From assembly GCF_024160145.1 (NCBI RefSeq), contig NZ_JAMYWQ010000004.1, positions 1 to 64,000 on the forward strand: a DNA stretch of 64,000 bases, read 5' to 3'. The notes below the pieces were generated by a model, which worked only from the letters and a program-made list of their open reading frames with translations, did no database searches and was not told the DNA's origin. Source of the stretch: Serratia nevei. GTDB lineage: Bacteria; Pseudomonadota; Gammaproteobacteria; Enterobacterales; Enterobacteriaceae. Positions 56,617-64,000 of the stretch are shown one piece after another. The position numbers and the translations under genes are program-made. The number at the start of each line of letters is the position of its first letter. Within the stretch, counting starts at the first letter, position 1.

Positions 56617-58065
56617 TTACGGGCGATAAACCTTCACGTTGCTGAAGCCCTGCTCCAGCAGGTACAGCGCCTGCAGGCGGCTCATCACGCCGCGCTCGCA
56701 GTACAGCAGGTAGGTTTTGCTCTGGTCCAGATCGCCGAACTGGGTGCTCAGCTTGTAGAACGGCAGCGCTTTCACTTCAACCTGTTCCAGCTGCAGCGGC
56801 TTCTCTTCCTGCTCGTCGTTGGAGCGGATATCCAGGATCACCTCGTCGGCGCCGAAGGCCGCGACGGTTTCCACCTCGGTTACCTGCTCCTGCGCCTGCT
56901 CGGCGATAGAGCGAATATCGACGTTCTTCGCCTCGCTCACCACCCGGTCAAGAATGCTGAAATCGAAGTGGCTCTCTTCCTCTTCGATCTTGGCCTTGAC
57001 GGCTTTCACCGTCGGGCTCTTCGAAATCACGCCGCAGTATTCCGGCATGGTTTTGGCGAAGTCTTCGGTGCCGATTTCGCGCGCCAGTTTGATGATGTGC
57101 TCTTTATCGTGCGAGATCAGCGGACGCAGGATCAGGGTATCGGACGCATTGTCGATCAAACGCAGGTTGGTCAGCGTCTGGCTGGAGACCTGCCCCAGCG
57201 CCTCGCCGGTCACCAGCGCCTGCACGCCGTAGCGTTCGGCCACTTGCGAAGCGGCTCGCACCATCATGCGCTTGAGCACCACGCCCATCTGGCCGTCGTC
57301 GACCTTCTCCAGGATCTCACCCACCACCGGCTCGAAGTCGATGGCGACGAAGCGCACCTTGTGCGAGCTGGCGAAGCGATTCCACAGATAGTGCGCCACC
57401 TGCTTCACGCCGATCTCGTGCGCGGCGCCGCCCAGATTGAAGAAGCAGAAGTGCACGCGGCAGCCGCGGCGCATCAGCATGTAGCTGGACACGCCCGAGT
57501 CGAAACCACCGGAAATCAGCGACATGACGTCTTCCTGGGTGCCGACCGGATAACCGCCGATGCCTTCGAGACGGCGTTTGACCAGCATCAGCTTGTCGTC
57601 TTCGATCTCCAGGTTGACCGTAACCTGCGGGCGGGTAAGGTTAACGCGCGCGCTTTCGATGTGTTGGTTCAAGCCGCCGCCGACGTAGCGCTCCACGTCC
57701 TGCGAGTTGAACGCCTGCTTGCCGCGGCGCTTGACGCGCACGCAGAAGGTTTTGCCTTCCAGCTGGGCGCGGTAGGCTTCCAGCGTCTGCTCGAAGATGT
57801 GGTGGATGTCGGTGTAAGCGCGATCTTCCACTTCCAGAACATGGTGGATGCCGGGAATGCGCGTCAGGGCGTCGGCAATGATCGGCCGCTGGTTTTCATC
57901 TTTGGCGCGAACTTCGATATGATCCCAGTGACGGACGACCGCCAGCGTTTCATCATACTGCTTCAGGACGTTGCGAATATTGGTCGAGAGAATCTTGATA
58001 AAGCGCAAGCGCACAGATTGGCTCTTGATGGTGATTTCCGGGAACAATTTAATGATAAACTTCAT
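56617..58065 (-). CDS. thiI: tRNA 4-thiouridine sulfurtransferase ThiI
   Basis: A 482-residue enzyme for 4-thiouridine in tRNA and sulfur transfer for the thiamine thiazole. It has an N-terminal ferredoxin-like and THUMP domain, the PP-loop [12 protein letters not shown] near 185, and a C-terminal rhodanese domain with the active Cys in [10 protein letters not shown] near 456. All domains needed in enterobacteria are present. It is divergent from xseB-ispA-dxs. Confidence 0.97.
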   Translation of the reverse strand: MKFIIKLFPEITIKSQSVRLRFIKILSTNIRNVLKQYDETLAVVRHWDHIEVRAKDENQRPIIADALTRIPGIHHVLEVEDRAYTDIHHIFEQTLEAYRAQLEGKTFCVRVKRRGKQAFNSQDVERYVGGGLNQHIESARVNLTRPQVTVNLEIEDDKLMLVKRRLEGIGGYPVGTQEDVMSLISGGFDSGVSSYMLMRRGCRVHFCFFNLGGAAHEIGVKQVAHYLWNRFASSHKVRFVAIDFEPVVGEILEKVDDGQMGVVLKRMMVRAASQVAERYGVQALVTGEALGQVSSQTLTNLRLIDNASDTLILRPLISHDKEHIIKLAREIGTEDFAKTMPEYCGVISKSPTVKAVKAKIEEEESHFDFSILDRVVSEAKNVDIRSIAEQAQEQVTEVETVAAFGADEVILDIRSNDEQEEKPLQLEQVEVKALPFYKLSTQFGDLDQSKTYLLYCERGVMSRLQALYLLEQGFSNVKVYRP

Positions 58066-58225
58066 GGCGGTCTTTGTTGTCAGATAAGAATTACGGCGCG
58101 GAGTATATCACCATATCGCCGTGCTCTGCGCACAAAACCACACATGAGCGCCATGATTTGCTAATCAAGATCCGCTAGGATAGGCTCTGGTGCCACGGTT
58201 CACATGATGACGTAAAAAGAAAATT

Positions 58226-58489
58226 ATGCCGAAAAAACCAGCACAATCAGCCAGTACAGAGCAAACTGCCAGCTTTGAAAGCGCCCTCGGCGAGCTGGAA
58301 AGCATCGTGACGCGTCTGGAGTCGGGCGAACTGCCGCTGGAAGACGCGCTGAACGAGTTCGAACGCGGCGTGCAGCTGGCGCGTCAGGGCCAGCAGAAAC
58401 TGCAACAGGCGGAACAGCGTGTGCAGATACTCCTTAACGACAGCGCCGACGATGCGGCGCTGGCGCCTTTCACACCGGATACCGAGTAA
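58226..58489 (+). CDS. xseB: Exodeoxyribonuclease VII small subunit
   Basis: An 87-residue helical subunit that binds XseA in the single-strand-specific exonuclease VII. The family core [20 protein letters not shown] and [15 protein letters not shown] is intact. First gene of xseB-ispA-dxs, with 5 bases to ispA. Confidence 0.96.
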   Translation: MPKKPAQSASTEQTASFESALGELESIVTRLESGELPLEDALNEFERGVQLARQGQQKLQQAEQRVQILLNDSADDAALAPFTPDTE

Positions 58490-58494
58490 CCGAC

Positions 58495-59415
58495 ATGTCT
58501 GAGATCGCCCCATCGGCCGCTTTTGCCGATCAACTGCAGATTTTCCGCCAGCGCGCCGATCGCGCGCTGCTGGACTTCATCGCCCCGCTGCCGTTCAACG
58601 ACGGCAACATGGTGGCGGCGATGCGTCACGGCGCCTTACTGGGCGGCAAGCGCCTGCGCCCGTTCCTGGTATACACCACCGGCCAGATGTTCGGCGTGTC
58701 GCTGGCCAACCTGGACGCGCCGGCAGCGGCGGTGGAATGCATTCACGCCTACTCGCTGATCCACGACGATCTGCCGGCGATGGACGACGACGATCTGCGC
58801 CGCGGCCAGCCGACCTGCCACATTAAATTCGGCGAAGCCAACGCGATCCTGGCCGGCGATGCGCTGCAAACGCTGGCGTTTTCGATCCTGGCCGATGCCG
58901 AAATGCCCGACGTGGCGCTACGCGATCGGCTGGCGATGATCTCCGAACTGGCAGCCGCCAGCGGTGTAGCCGGCATGTGCGGCGGCCAATCGCTGGATCT
59001 GGAGGCCGAAGGCAAGCACGTCGACCTGCAGGCGCTGGAGCAGATCCACCGCCATAAAACCGGCGCGCTGATCCGGGCAGCGGTGCGCCTGGGCGCGCTG
59101 AGCGCCGGCGAAGCCGGGCGAGCGGCGCTGCCGCAGCTGGATCGTTACGCCGCTGCGGTTGGCCTGGCGTTCCAGGTGCAGGATGACATTTTGGACGTTG
59201 TCGGCGAGACTGAAAAAATCGGCAAGCGCCAGGGCGCGGACCAACAACACGGAAAGAGTACCTACCCGGCGTTGCTCGGGCTTGACAGCGCGAAAGCAAA
59301 AGCGTGGGATCTCTATCAGGAAGCATTAGCTGCATTAGACACTTTGGCAGCGCAATCTTATAACACAGCGCCATTGCGAGCGTTAGCCAGCTTCATTATT
59401 GAACGCGACAATTAA
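58495..59415 (+). CDS. ispA: Farnesyl diphosphate synthase IspA
   Basis: A 306-residue prenyltransferase that makes farnesyl diphosphate from IPP and DMAPP. The two Asp-rich motifs are present ([10 protein letters not shown] near 83-92 and DDILDVVGE near 229), as is [11 protein letters not shown]. It is a few residues longer than the E. coli protein (299). Its product feeds quinones, undecaprenyl carrier and haem O. It lies between xseB and dxs. Confidence 0.97.
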   Translation: MSEIAPSAAFADQLQIFRQRADRALLDFIAPLPFNDGNMVAAMRHGALLGGKRLRPFLVYTTGQMFGVSLANLDAPAAAVECIHAYSLIHDDLPAMDDDDLRRGQPTCHIKFGEANAILAGDALQTLAFSILADAEMPDVALRDRLAMISELAAASGVAGMCGGQSLDLEAEGKHVDLQALEQIHRHKTGALIRAAVRLGALSAGEAGRAALPQLDRYAAAVGLAFQVQDDILDVVGETEKIGKRQGADQQHGKSTYPALLGLDSAKAKAWDLYQEALAALDTLAAQSYNTAPLRALASFIIERDN

Positions 59416-59449
59416 CGTGTGACGTTAACTCCTCTGATATGAGTATCGA

Positions 59450-61315
59450 ATGAGTCTTGATATAGCCAAATACCCAACCCTGGCGCTAGCGGAAAACCCC
59501 GAGGAACTCCGCTCACTGCCCAAAGAGAGCTTGCCGAAGCTGTGCGATGAGCTGCGGCAATATCTGCTGAACAGCGTCAGTCGCTCCAGCGGCCACTTTG
59601 CCTCCGGGCTGGGTACCGTCGAACTGACGGTGGCGTTGCATTTCGTCTACAACACGCCGTTCGATCGCCTGGTGTGGGACGTCGGCCACCAGGCCTACCC
59701 GCACAAAATTCTGACCGGCCGCCGCGACCGCATCGCCACCATTCGGCAAAAAGACGGCCTGCATCCGTTCCCGTGGCGCGCCGAAAGCGAATACGACGTG
59801 TTGTCGGTCGGCCACTCGTCGACCTCGATCAGCGCCGGCCTCGGCATGGCGGTGGCGGCGGAGCGTGAAGGCAAAGGCCGCCGCACGGTGTGCGTGATCG
59901 GCGACGGCGCCATCACCGCCGGTATGGCGTTCGAAGCGATGAACCACGCCGGCGACATCAACCCGGACATGCTGGTGGTGCTGAACGACAATGAGATGTC
60001 GATCTCGGAAAACGTCGGCGCGCTGAACAATCACCTGGCGCAGCTGCTGTCCGGCAAGCTTTACTCCACCCTGCGCGAAGGCGGCAAGAAAGTGCTGGCC
60101 GGCGTACCGCCGATCAAGGAGCTGGTGAAACGCACCGAAGAGCACCTGAAAGGCATGGTGGTGCCGGGCACGCTGTTCGAAGAGCTGGGCTTTAACTACA
60201 TCGGTCCGGTAGACGGGCACGACGTGCAGGGGCTGGTTGCCACGTTGAAGAACATGCGCGATCTGAAAGGCCCGCAGCTGTTGCACATCATGACCAAGAA
60301 AGGCCGTGGTTACGCGCCGGCGGAGAAGGACCCGATCAGCTTCCACGCCGTACCGAAGTTCGATCCTGCCAGCGGTACGCTGCCGAAAAGCGCCGGCGGT
60401 CTGCCGACCTATTCGAAAATCTTCGGCGACTGGCTGTGTGAAACCGCCGCCAAGGACAGCTCGCTGATGGCGATCACGCCGGCGATGCGCGAAGGCTCCG
60501 GCATGGTGCAGTTCTCCCGCGACTACCCGCAACAATATTTCGACGTGGCGATCGCCGAGCAGCACGCGGTCACCTTCGCCGCCGGGCTGGCGATCGGCGG
60601 CTACAAGCCGGTGGTGGCGATCTATTCCACCTTCCTGCAGCGCGCCTACGATCAGCTGATCCACGACGTGGCGATCCAAAAGCTGCCGGTGATGTTCGCC
60701 ATCGATCGCGGCGGCATCGTCGGCGCCGACGGCCAGACCCACCAGGGGGCGTTCGATCTGTCGTTTATGCGCTGCATCCCGACCATGGTGATCATGACGC
60801 CGAGCGACGAGAACGAATGCCGCCAGATGCTGTATACCGGCTATCACTACAATGCCGGCCCGAGCGCCGTGCGCTATCCGCGCGGCAGCGGCACCGGCGC
60901 GGCGCTGGAGCCGCTCAGCCTGCTGCCGATCGGCAAAGGCGTGGTGCGCCGCCAGGGGGAAAAGATCGCCATTCTCAACTTCGGCACCCTGCTGCCGGAG
61001 GCCGCGCAAGCGGCGGAAGCGCTCAACGCCACGCTGGTCGACATGCGCTTCGTCAAGCCGCTGGACGAGCAGTTGGTGCTTGAACTGGCCGCCAGCCATG
61101 AAACGCTGGTCACGCTGGAAGAGAACGCGGTCATGGGCGGCGCCGGCAGCGGCGTCAACGAACTGCTGATGGCCAAACGCCGTCCGGTGCCGGTGCTGAA
61201 CCTCGGCCTGCCGGACAGCTTCGTCTCGCAGGGCACCCAGGAAGAACTGCGCGCCGATCTGGGGTTGAACGCCGCCGGCATTCAGCGCCAAGTCGAAACC
61301 TGGCTGGCGCAGTAA
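59450..61315 (+). CDS. dxs: 1-deoxy-D-xylulose-5-phosphate synthase Dxs
   Basis: A 621-residue thiamine-diphosphate enzyme joining pyruvate and glyceraldehyde 3-phosphate, first step of the MEP isoprenoid pathway and a source for thiamine and pyridoxal. The ThDP motif [19 protein letters not shown] (near 153) and the transketolase pyrimidine domain with [13 protein letters not shown] are conserved. It follows ispA by 34 bases and ends in a strong terminator. Confidence 0.98.
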   Translation: MSLDIAKYPTLALAENPEELRSLPKESLPKLCDELRQYLLNSVSRSSGHFASGLGTVELTVALHFVYNTPFDRLVWDVGHQAYPHKILTGRRDRIATIRQKDGLHPFPWRAESEYDVLSVGHSSTSISAGLGMAVAAEREGKGRRTVCVIGDGAITAGMAFEAMNHAGDINPDMLVVLNDNEMSISENVGALNNHLAQLLSGKLYSTLREGGKKVLAGVPPIKELVKRTEEHLKGMVVPGTLFEELGFNYIGPVDGHDVQGLVATLKNMRDLKGPQLLHIMTKKGRGYAPAEKDPISFHAVPKFDPASGTLPKSAGGLPTYSKIFGDWLCETAAKDSSLMAITPAMREGSGMVQFSRDYPQQYFDVAIAEQHAVTFAAGLAIGGYKPVVAIYSTFLQRAYDQLIHDVAIQKLPVMFAIDRGGIVGADGQTHQGAFDLSFMRCIPTMVIMTPSDENECRQMLYTGYHYNAGPSAVRYPRGSGTGAALEPLSLLPIGKGVVRRQGEKIAILNFGTLLPEAAQAAEALNATLVDMRFVKPLDEQLVLELAASHETLVTLEENAVMGGAGSGVNELLMAKRRPVPVLNLGLPDSFVSQGTQEELRADLGLNAAGIQRQVETWLAQ

Positions 61316-61336
61316 TCATCGCCACTCGCGCCAGAC

Positions 61337-61364
61337 AAAACGCCTCCGCCTTCGGAGGCGTTTT
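61337..61364 (+). terminator. Terminator after dxs
   Basis: AAAACGCCTCCG and CGGAGGCGTTTT pair perfectly around CCTT, ending in a T-run. It lies 22 bases after the stop. Confidence 0.9.
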
Positions 61365-61425
61365 CGTTTCCGCCCTCCGGGATCCACGCTACAGTTACTG
61401 TCTGAGCTGTGAATGGGAGGCAAGC

Positions 61426-62400
61426 ATGAAGTACCTGAAACTGGGCAACACCGATCTTAACGTCTCACGCATCTGCCTGGGTTGCATGACCTACGGCGAA
61501 CCGAACCGCGGCAATCACGCCTGGACGCTACCTGAAGAGAGCAGCCGCCCGCTGCTGAAACAGGCGCTGGAAGCCGGCATCAACTTTTTCGACACCGCCA
61601 ACAGCTATTCCGACGGCAGCAGCGAGGAGATCCTCGGCCGGGCGCTGCGCGACTATGCGCGCCGCGAAGAGGTGGTGATCGCCACCAAGGTCTATTTCCC
61701 GCTGAGCAACCTGGAACGCGGCTTGTCGCGTGCCAAGATCATGCAGTCCATCGACGACAGCCTGCGGCGCCTGGGCACCGACTATGTCGATTTGCTGCAG
61801 ATCCACCGCTGGGATTATGAAACGCCGCTGGAAGAGACGCTGGAAGCGCTGCACGACGTGGTGAAAGCCGGTAAGGCGCGTTACATCGGTGCCTCCTCGA
61901 TGTACGCCTGGCAGTTCGCCAAGGCGCTGTATACCGCCGATCTGCACGGCTGGACGCGCTTCGTCAGCATGCAGGATCAATACAACCTGATCCAACGCGA
62001 AGAAGAACGCGAAATGCACCCGCTGTGCGCCGCCGAAGGCATCGCCGTGCTGCCGTGGAGCCCGCTGGCCCGCGGCCGCCTGACCCGCCCCTGGGGCGAA
62101 ACCACCGCGCGGCTGGTTTCAGACCAGTTCGGCAAGAGCCTGTACGAGGAAACTGAAGGCATCGACGCCATTATCGCCGAGCGCGTTGCCGGCCTTGCCG
62201 ACGAACGCGGCGTTTCGCGCGCACAGATCGCGCTGGCCTGGCTGCTGAACAAGCCGGCGGTCAGCGCGCCGATCGTCGGCGCTTCACGCAGCGAGCAGCT
62301 GGCTGACGCCATCGCCGCGGTCGATTTGAGTTTGTCGCCGCAAGAGGTCGCGGAGCTGGAGGCGGCCTACGTGCCGCATCGGGTGACGGGATTTGAATAA
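61426..62400 (+). CDS. yajO: Aldo/keto reductase YajO
   Basis: A 324-residue NADPH-dependent TIM-barrel reductase. The catalytic tetrad is visible: Asp in FFDTANSYSDG with Tyr, Lys in VIATKVYF, and His in LLQIHRWDYE. The NADPH-binding end has APIVGASRSEQL. E. coli YajO acts on several aldehydes; the physiological substrate is uncertain. GGGAGG before the ATG is a strong ribosome binding site. It is convergent with pgpA. Confidence 0.95.
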   Translation: MKYLKLGNTDLNVSRICLGCMTYGEPNRGNHAWTLPEESSRPLLKQALEAGINFFDTANSYSDGSSEEILGRALRDYARREEVVIATKVYFPLSNLERGLSRAKIMQSIDDSLRRLGTDYVDLLQIHRWDYETPLEETLEALHDVVKAGKARYIGASSMYAWQFAKALYTADLHGWTRFVSMQDQYNLIQREEEREMHPLCAAEGIAVLPWSPLARGRLTRPWGETTARLVSDQFGKSLYEETEGIDAIIAERVAGLADERGVSRAQIALAWLLNKPAVSAPIVGASRSEQLADAIAAVDLSLSPQEVAELEAAYVPHRVTGFE

Positions 62401-62432
62401 GAGAAGCGGGCGCGAAACAGCGCGCCCGTCTG

Positions 62433-62927
62433 TCAGAACAGCCCGATCGGCCAGTGGTGCCCAATCAGGTAGATGATGCCGGCGGACAGCACGCCGGCGA
62501 TGATATCGTCGACCATGATGCCCATACCGCCATGCACGTTGCGGTCGAACCAGCGGATCGGCCACGGTTTCCACATATCCAGAATGCGGAAGATGACGAA
62601 ACCGGCGGCAACCCAGCGCCAGTCGTTGACCGGCAGCGCCATCAGCGTGATCCACATGCCGACGAACTCGTCCCAAACAATGCTGCCGTGATCGTGCACC
62701 TTCATGTCTCTTGCCGTGCGGTGGCAAATATAGACGCCGATGCAAATGCTGAACATCACCGCCAGCGAGTAGAGCTGCCACGGTAGCTGGATCAGCAGCA
62801 GCCAGAATGGGATCGCCGCCAGCGATCCCATGGTGCCCGGCATCACCGGCGACAAACCGCTGCCAAACCCGGTGGCCAGCAGGTGCCACGGATTGCTCAT
62901 CCGCAGCCGGCGCTTGGCTTCATCCAT
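62433..62927 (-). CDS. pgpA: Phosphatidylglycerophosphatase A
   Basis: A 164-residue inner-membrane enzyme that dephosphorylates phosphatidylglycerol phosphate in phospholipid synthesis. Family motifs are [25 protein letters not shown] and the late DDIIAG. ATG 62927 overlaps the thiL stop by eight bases, giving nusB-thiL-pgpA as in E. coli. Confidence 0.96.
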   Translation of the reverse strand: MDEAKRRLRMSNPWHLLATGFGSGLSPVMPGTMGSLAAIPFWLLLIQLPWQLYSLAVMFSICIGVYICHRTARDMKVHDHGSIVWDEFVGMWITLMALPVNDWRWVAAGFVIFRILDMWKPWPIRWFDRNVHGGMGIMVDDIIAGVLSAGIIYLIGHHWPIGLF

Positions 62928-63912
62928 GGGTGCCCGGCTCCGCGTTGAAATGATCGAACCCAACCCAATCCAGCTCTACCGCTTCGTCGTTGCGATAATA
63001 GCGGATGCCTTCAGACAGCGGGCCAATCTGGCCGATGCAGGTGTAGTCGGCCCCCAGGTGGCTCAGCGCCACTTCCAACGCGCCGCGGTTGATCTCCGGC
63101 ACGGTGAAGCACAGCTCGTAATCTTCGCCGCCCGCCAGCGCCCAACGCAGCGCCTGCTCGGCATCGGCGTGGCTGCTCAGCGCCTGCGACATCGGCAGCT
63201 CGTCCAGCACGATGCGCGCGCCGCACTCGCTGGCCTTCAGGATGTGCTTCAAATCGGAAATCAGGCCGTCGGAGATGTCGATCACCGAGCTGGCCAGATC
63301 GCGCAGCGCCTGCCCCTGCAGCACCCGCGGCTGCGGCCGCAGATGCCGAGCGATCAAATAATCGCGCGCCGCCGTCTCCGTCACCGCCAGGCGATCCTGC
63401 AGGATCGCCAGACCGGCGGCGCTGTCGCCCAGCGTGCCGGTCACATAGATCCAGTCGCCGATGCGCGCGCCGCTGCGGGTCAGCGCCCGGCCGGCCGGGA
63501 TCAGCCCCTGAATGGTCAAGGTCATGCTCAGCGGCCCGCGCGTGGTATCGCCGCCGATCAGCTGCATGCCGTAATAGTTGAGCTGATCGAACAGGCTGTC
63601 GCTGAAGGCCTTCAGCCAGGGTTCGTTCACCTCCGGCAGGGTCAGCGCCAGCGAGAGCCAGGCCGGATCGGCGCCCATCGCCGCCAGATCGCTCAGATTG
63701 ACCGCCAGCGCCTTATAGCCGAGATCGGCCGGATCGATGTCCGGCAGGAAGTGAATGCCCGCCACCAACGTATCGGTACTGACGGCCACCAGCTGTTTTT
63801 CCGGCACTGCCAGCAGTGCGCAGTCATCTCCAATGCCCAACTGTACATCCCGGCGCACGCGCTTAAACCGGTCAAAATAGCGGGCAATGAGGTCAAATTC
63901 GCCGCATGCCAT
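62920..63912 (-). CDS. thiL: Thiamine-monophosphate kinase ThiL
   Basis: A 330-residue PurM-like ATP enzyme that phosphorylates thiamine monophosphate to the active diphosphate. Typical parts are [26 protein letters not shown], the metal site [12 protein letters not shown] and [14 protein letters not shown]. Downstream it overlaps pgpA. A hairpin lies between it and nusB. Confidence 0.97.
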   Translation of the reverse strand: MACGEFDLIARYFDRFKRVRRDVQLGIGDDCALLAVPEKQLVAVSTDTLVAGIHFLPDIDPADLGYKALAVNLSDLAAMGADPAWLSLALTLPEVNEPWLKAFSDSLFDQLNYYGMQLIGGDTTRGPLSMTLTIQGLIPAGRALTRSGARIGDWIYVTGTLGDSAAGLAILQDRLAVTETAARDYLIARHLRPQPRVLQGQALRDLASSVIDISDGLISDLKHILKASECGARIVLDELPMSQALSSHADAEQALRWALAGGEDYELCFTVPEINRGALEVALSHLGADYTCIGQIGPLSEGIRYYRNDEAVELDWVGFDHFNAEPGTHG

Positions 63913-63933
63913 ATCGATATTCCACTAGAAGAA

Positions 63934-63960
63934 ATTAAGGCCGGGGATGCCGGCCTTAAT
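63934..63960 (-). terminator. Hairpin between nusB and thiL
   Basis: ATTAAGGCCGG (63934-63944) pairs with CCGGCCTTAAT (63950-63960). On the minus strand it follows the nusB stop and precedes thiL, so it may act as a partial terminator within the operon. Confidence 0.6.
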
Positions 63961-63963
63961 GTT

Positions 63964-64000
63964 TTACTTTTTCTTGCGAAGGGTTGGCGCCACTTTATCC
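63964..64000 (-). CDS. nusB: Transcription antitermination factor NusB (C-terminal end only)
   Basis: Only the last twelve codons lie in the window. They read DKVAPTLRKKK and stop, matching the end of NusB (VLDKxAPxxR...K). NusB helps antitermination at rRNA operons. Its place upstream of thiL is as in E. coli. Confidence 0.85.
   Translation of the reverse strand, partial: DKVAPTLRKKK

Noticed and set aside
1-64000. CRISPR arrays, tRNA and rRNA genes
   Set aside because: No regularly spaced direct repeats and no tRNA- or rRNA-like sequence was noticed; 4.5S RNA is the only classical RNA gene seen.

Overview
The window is a stretch of enterobacterial chromosome, most likely from Serratia (S. 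marcescens complex). The reasons are high GC, Enterobacterales-type proteins throughout, and a gene order that mirrors the E. coli K-12 nusB to hha segment with Serratia-type insertions. That backbone runs, from the right edge leftwards, nusB-thiL-pgpA-yajO-dxs-ispA-xseB-thiI-yajL-panE-yajQ-yajR-cyoEDCBA-ampG-yajG-bolA-tig-clpP-clpX-lon-hupB-ppiD-ybaV-fadM-queC-ybaE-cof-decR-mdlAB-glnK-amtB-tesB-ybaY-ybaZ-ffs and, after an accessory block, hha-tomB.

Left end (1-4740): a complete IS1111-group IS110 element (about 127-1475) with 12-base subterminal inverted repeats and a structured non-coding right end. It lies just downstream of a metal ABC transporter operon (SBP, permease, ATPase and a possible tiny membrane protein). 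A good Zur-box match upstream of that operon marks it as a zinc-uptake system. One unrecognised small gene follows before tomB-hha.

Accessory block (5790-21062), between hha and the 4.5S RNA gene: a cytochrome b561, a secreted GbpA-type chitin-active LPMO, the pilotin gspS, and a type II secretion operon gspCDEFGHIJKLMO whose GspC is very short. Upstream are three genes for membrane-linked ToxR/CadC-style control: a short wHTH-TM protein directly ahead of gspC, a FidL-like protein and a CadC/MarT-like regulator. I read the block as one unit: the regulators switch on the secretion machine, which exports the LPMO and possibly other enzymes.

Housekeeping part (21400-64000): 4.5S RNA with a clear promoter, nitrogen sensing and ammonium uptake (glnK-amtB with sigma-54 promoter and NtrC palindrome), a DecR regulator divergent from a Cds1-type cysteine desulfhydrase, protein quality control (tig, clpP, clpX, lon, ppiD), the bo3 oxidase operon, and isoprenoid, thiamine and pantothenate genes. 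The window ends inside nusB.

The most unusual signal I could read directly is in the IS: its downstream non-coding region holds a 9-base copy of the left insertion flank and, two bases on, a 9-base complement of the right flank. That is the arrangement expected of a target-guiding bridge/seeker RNA.
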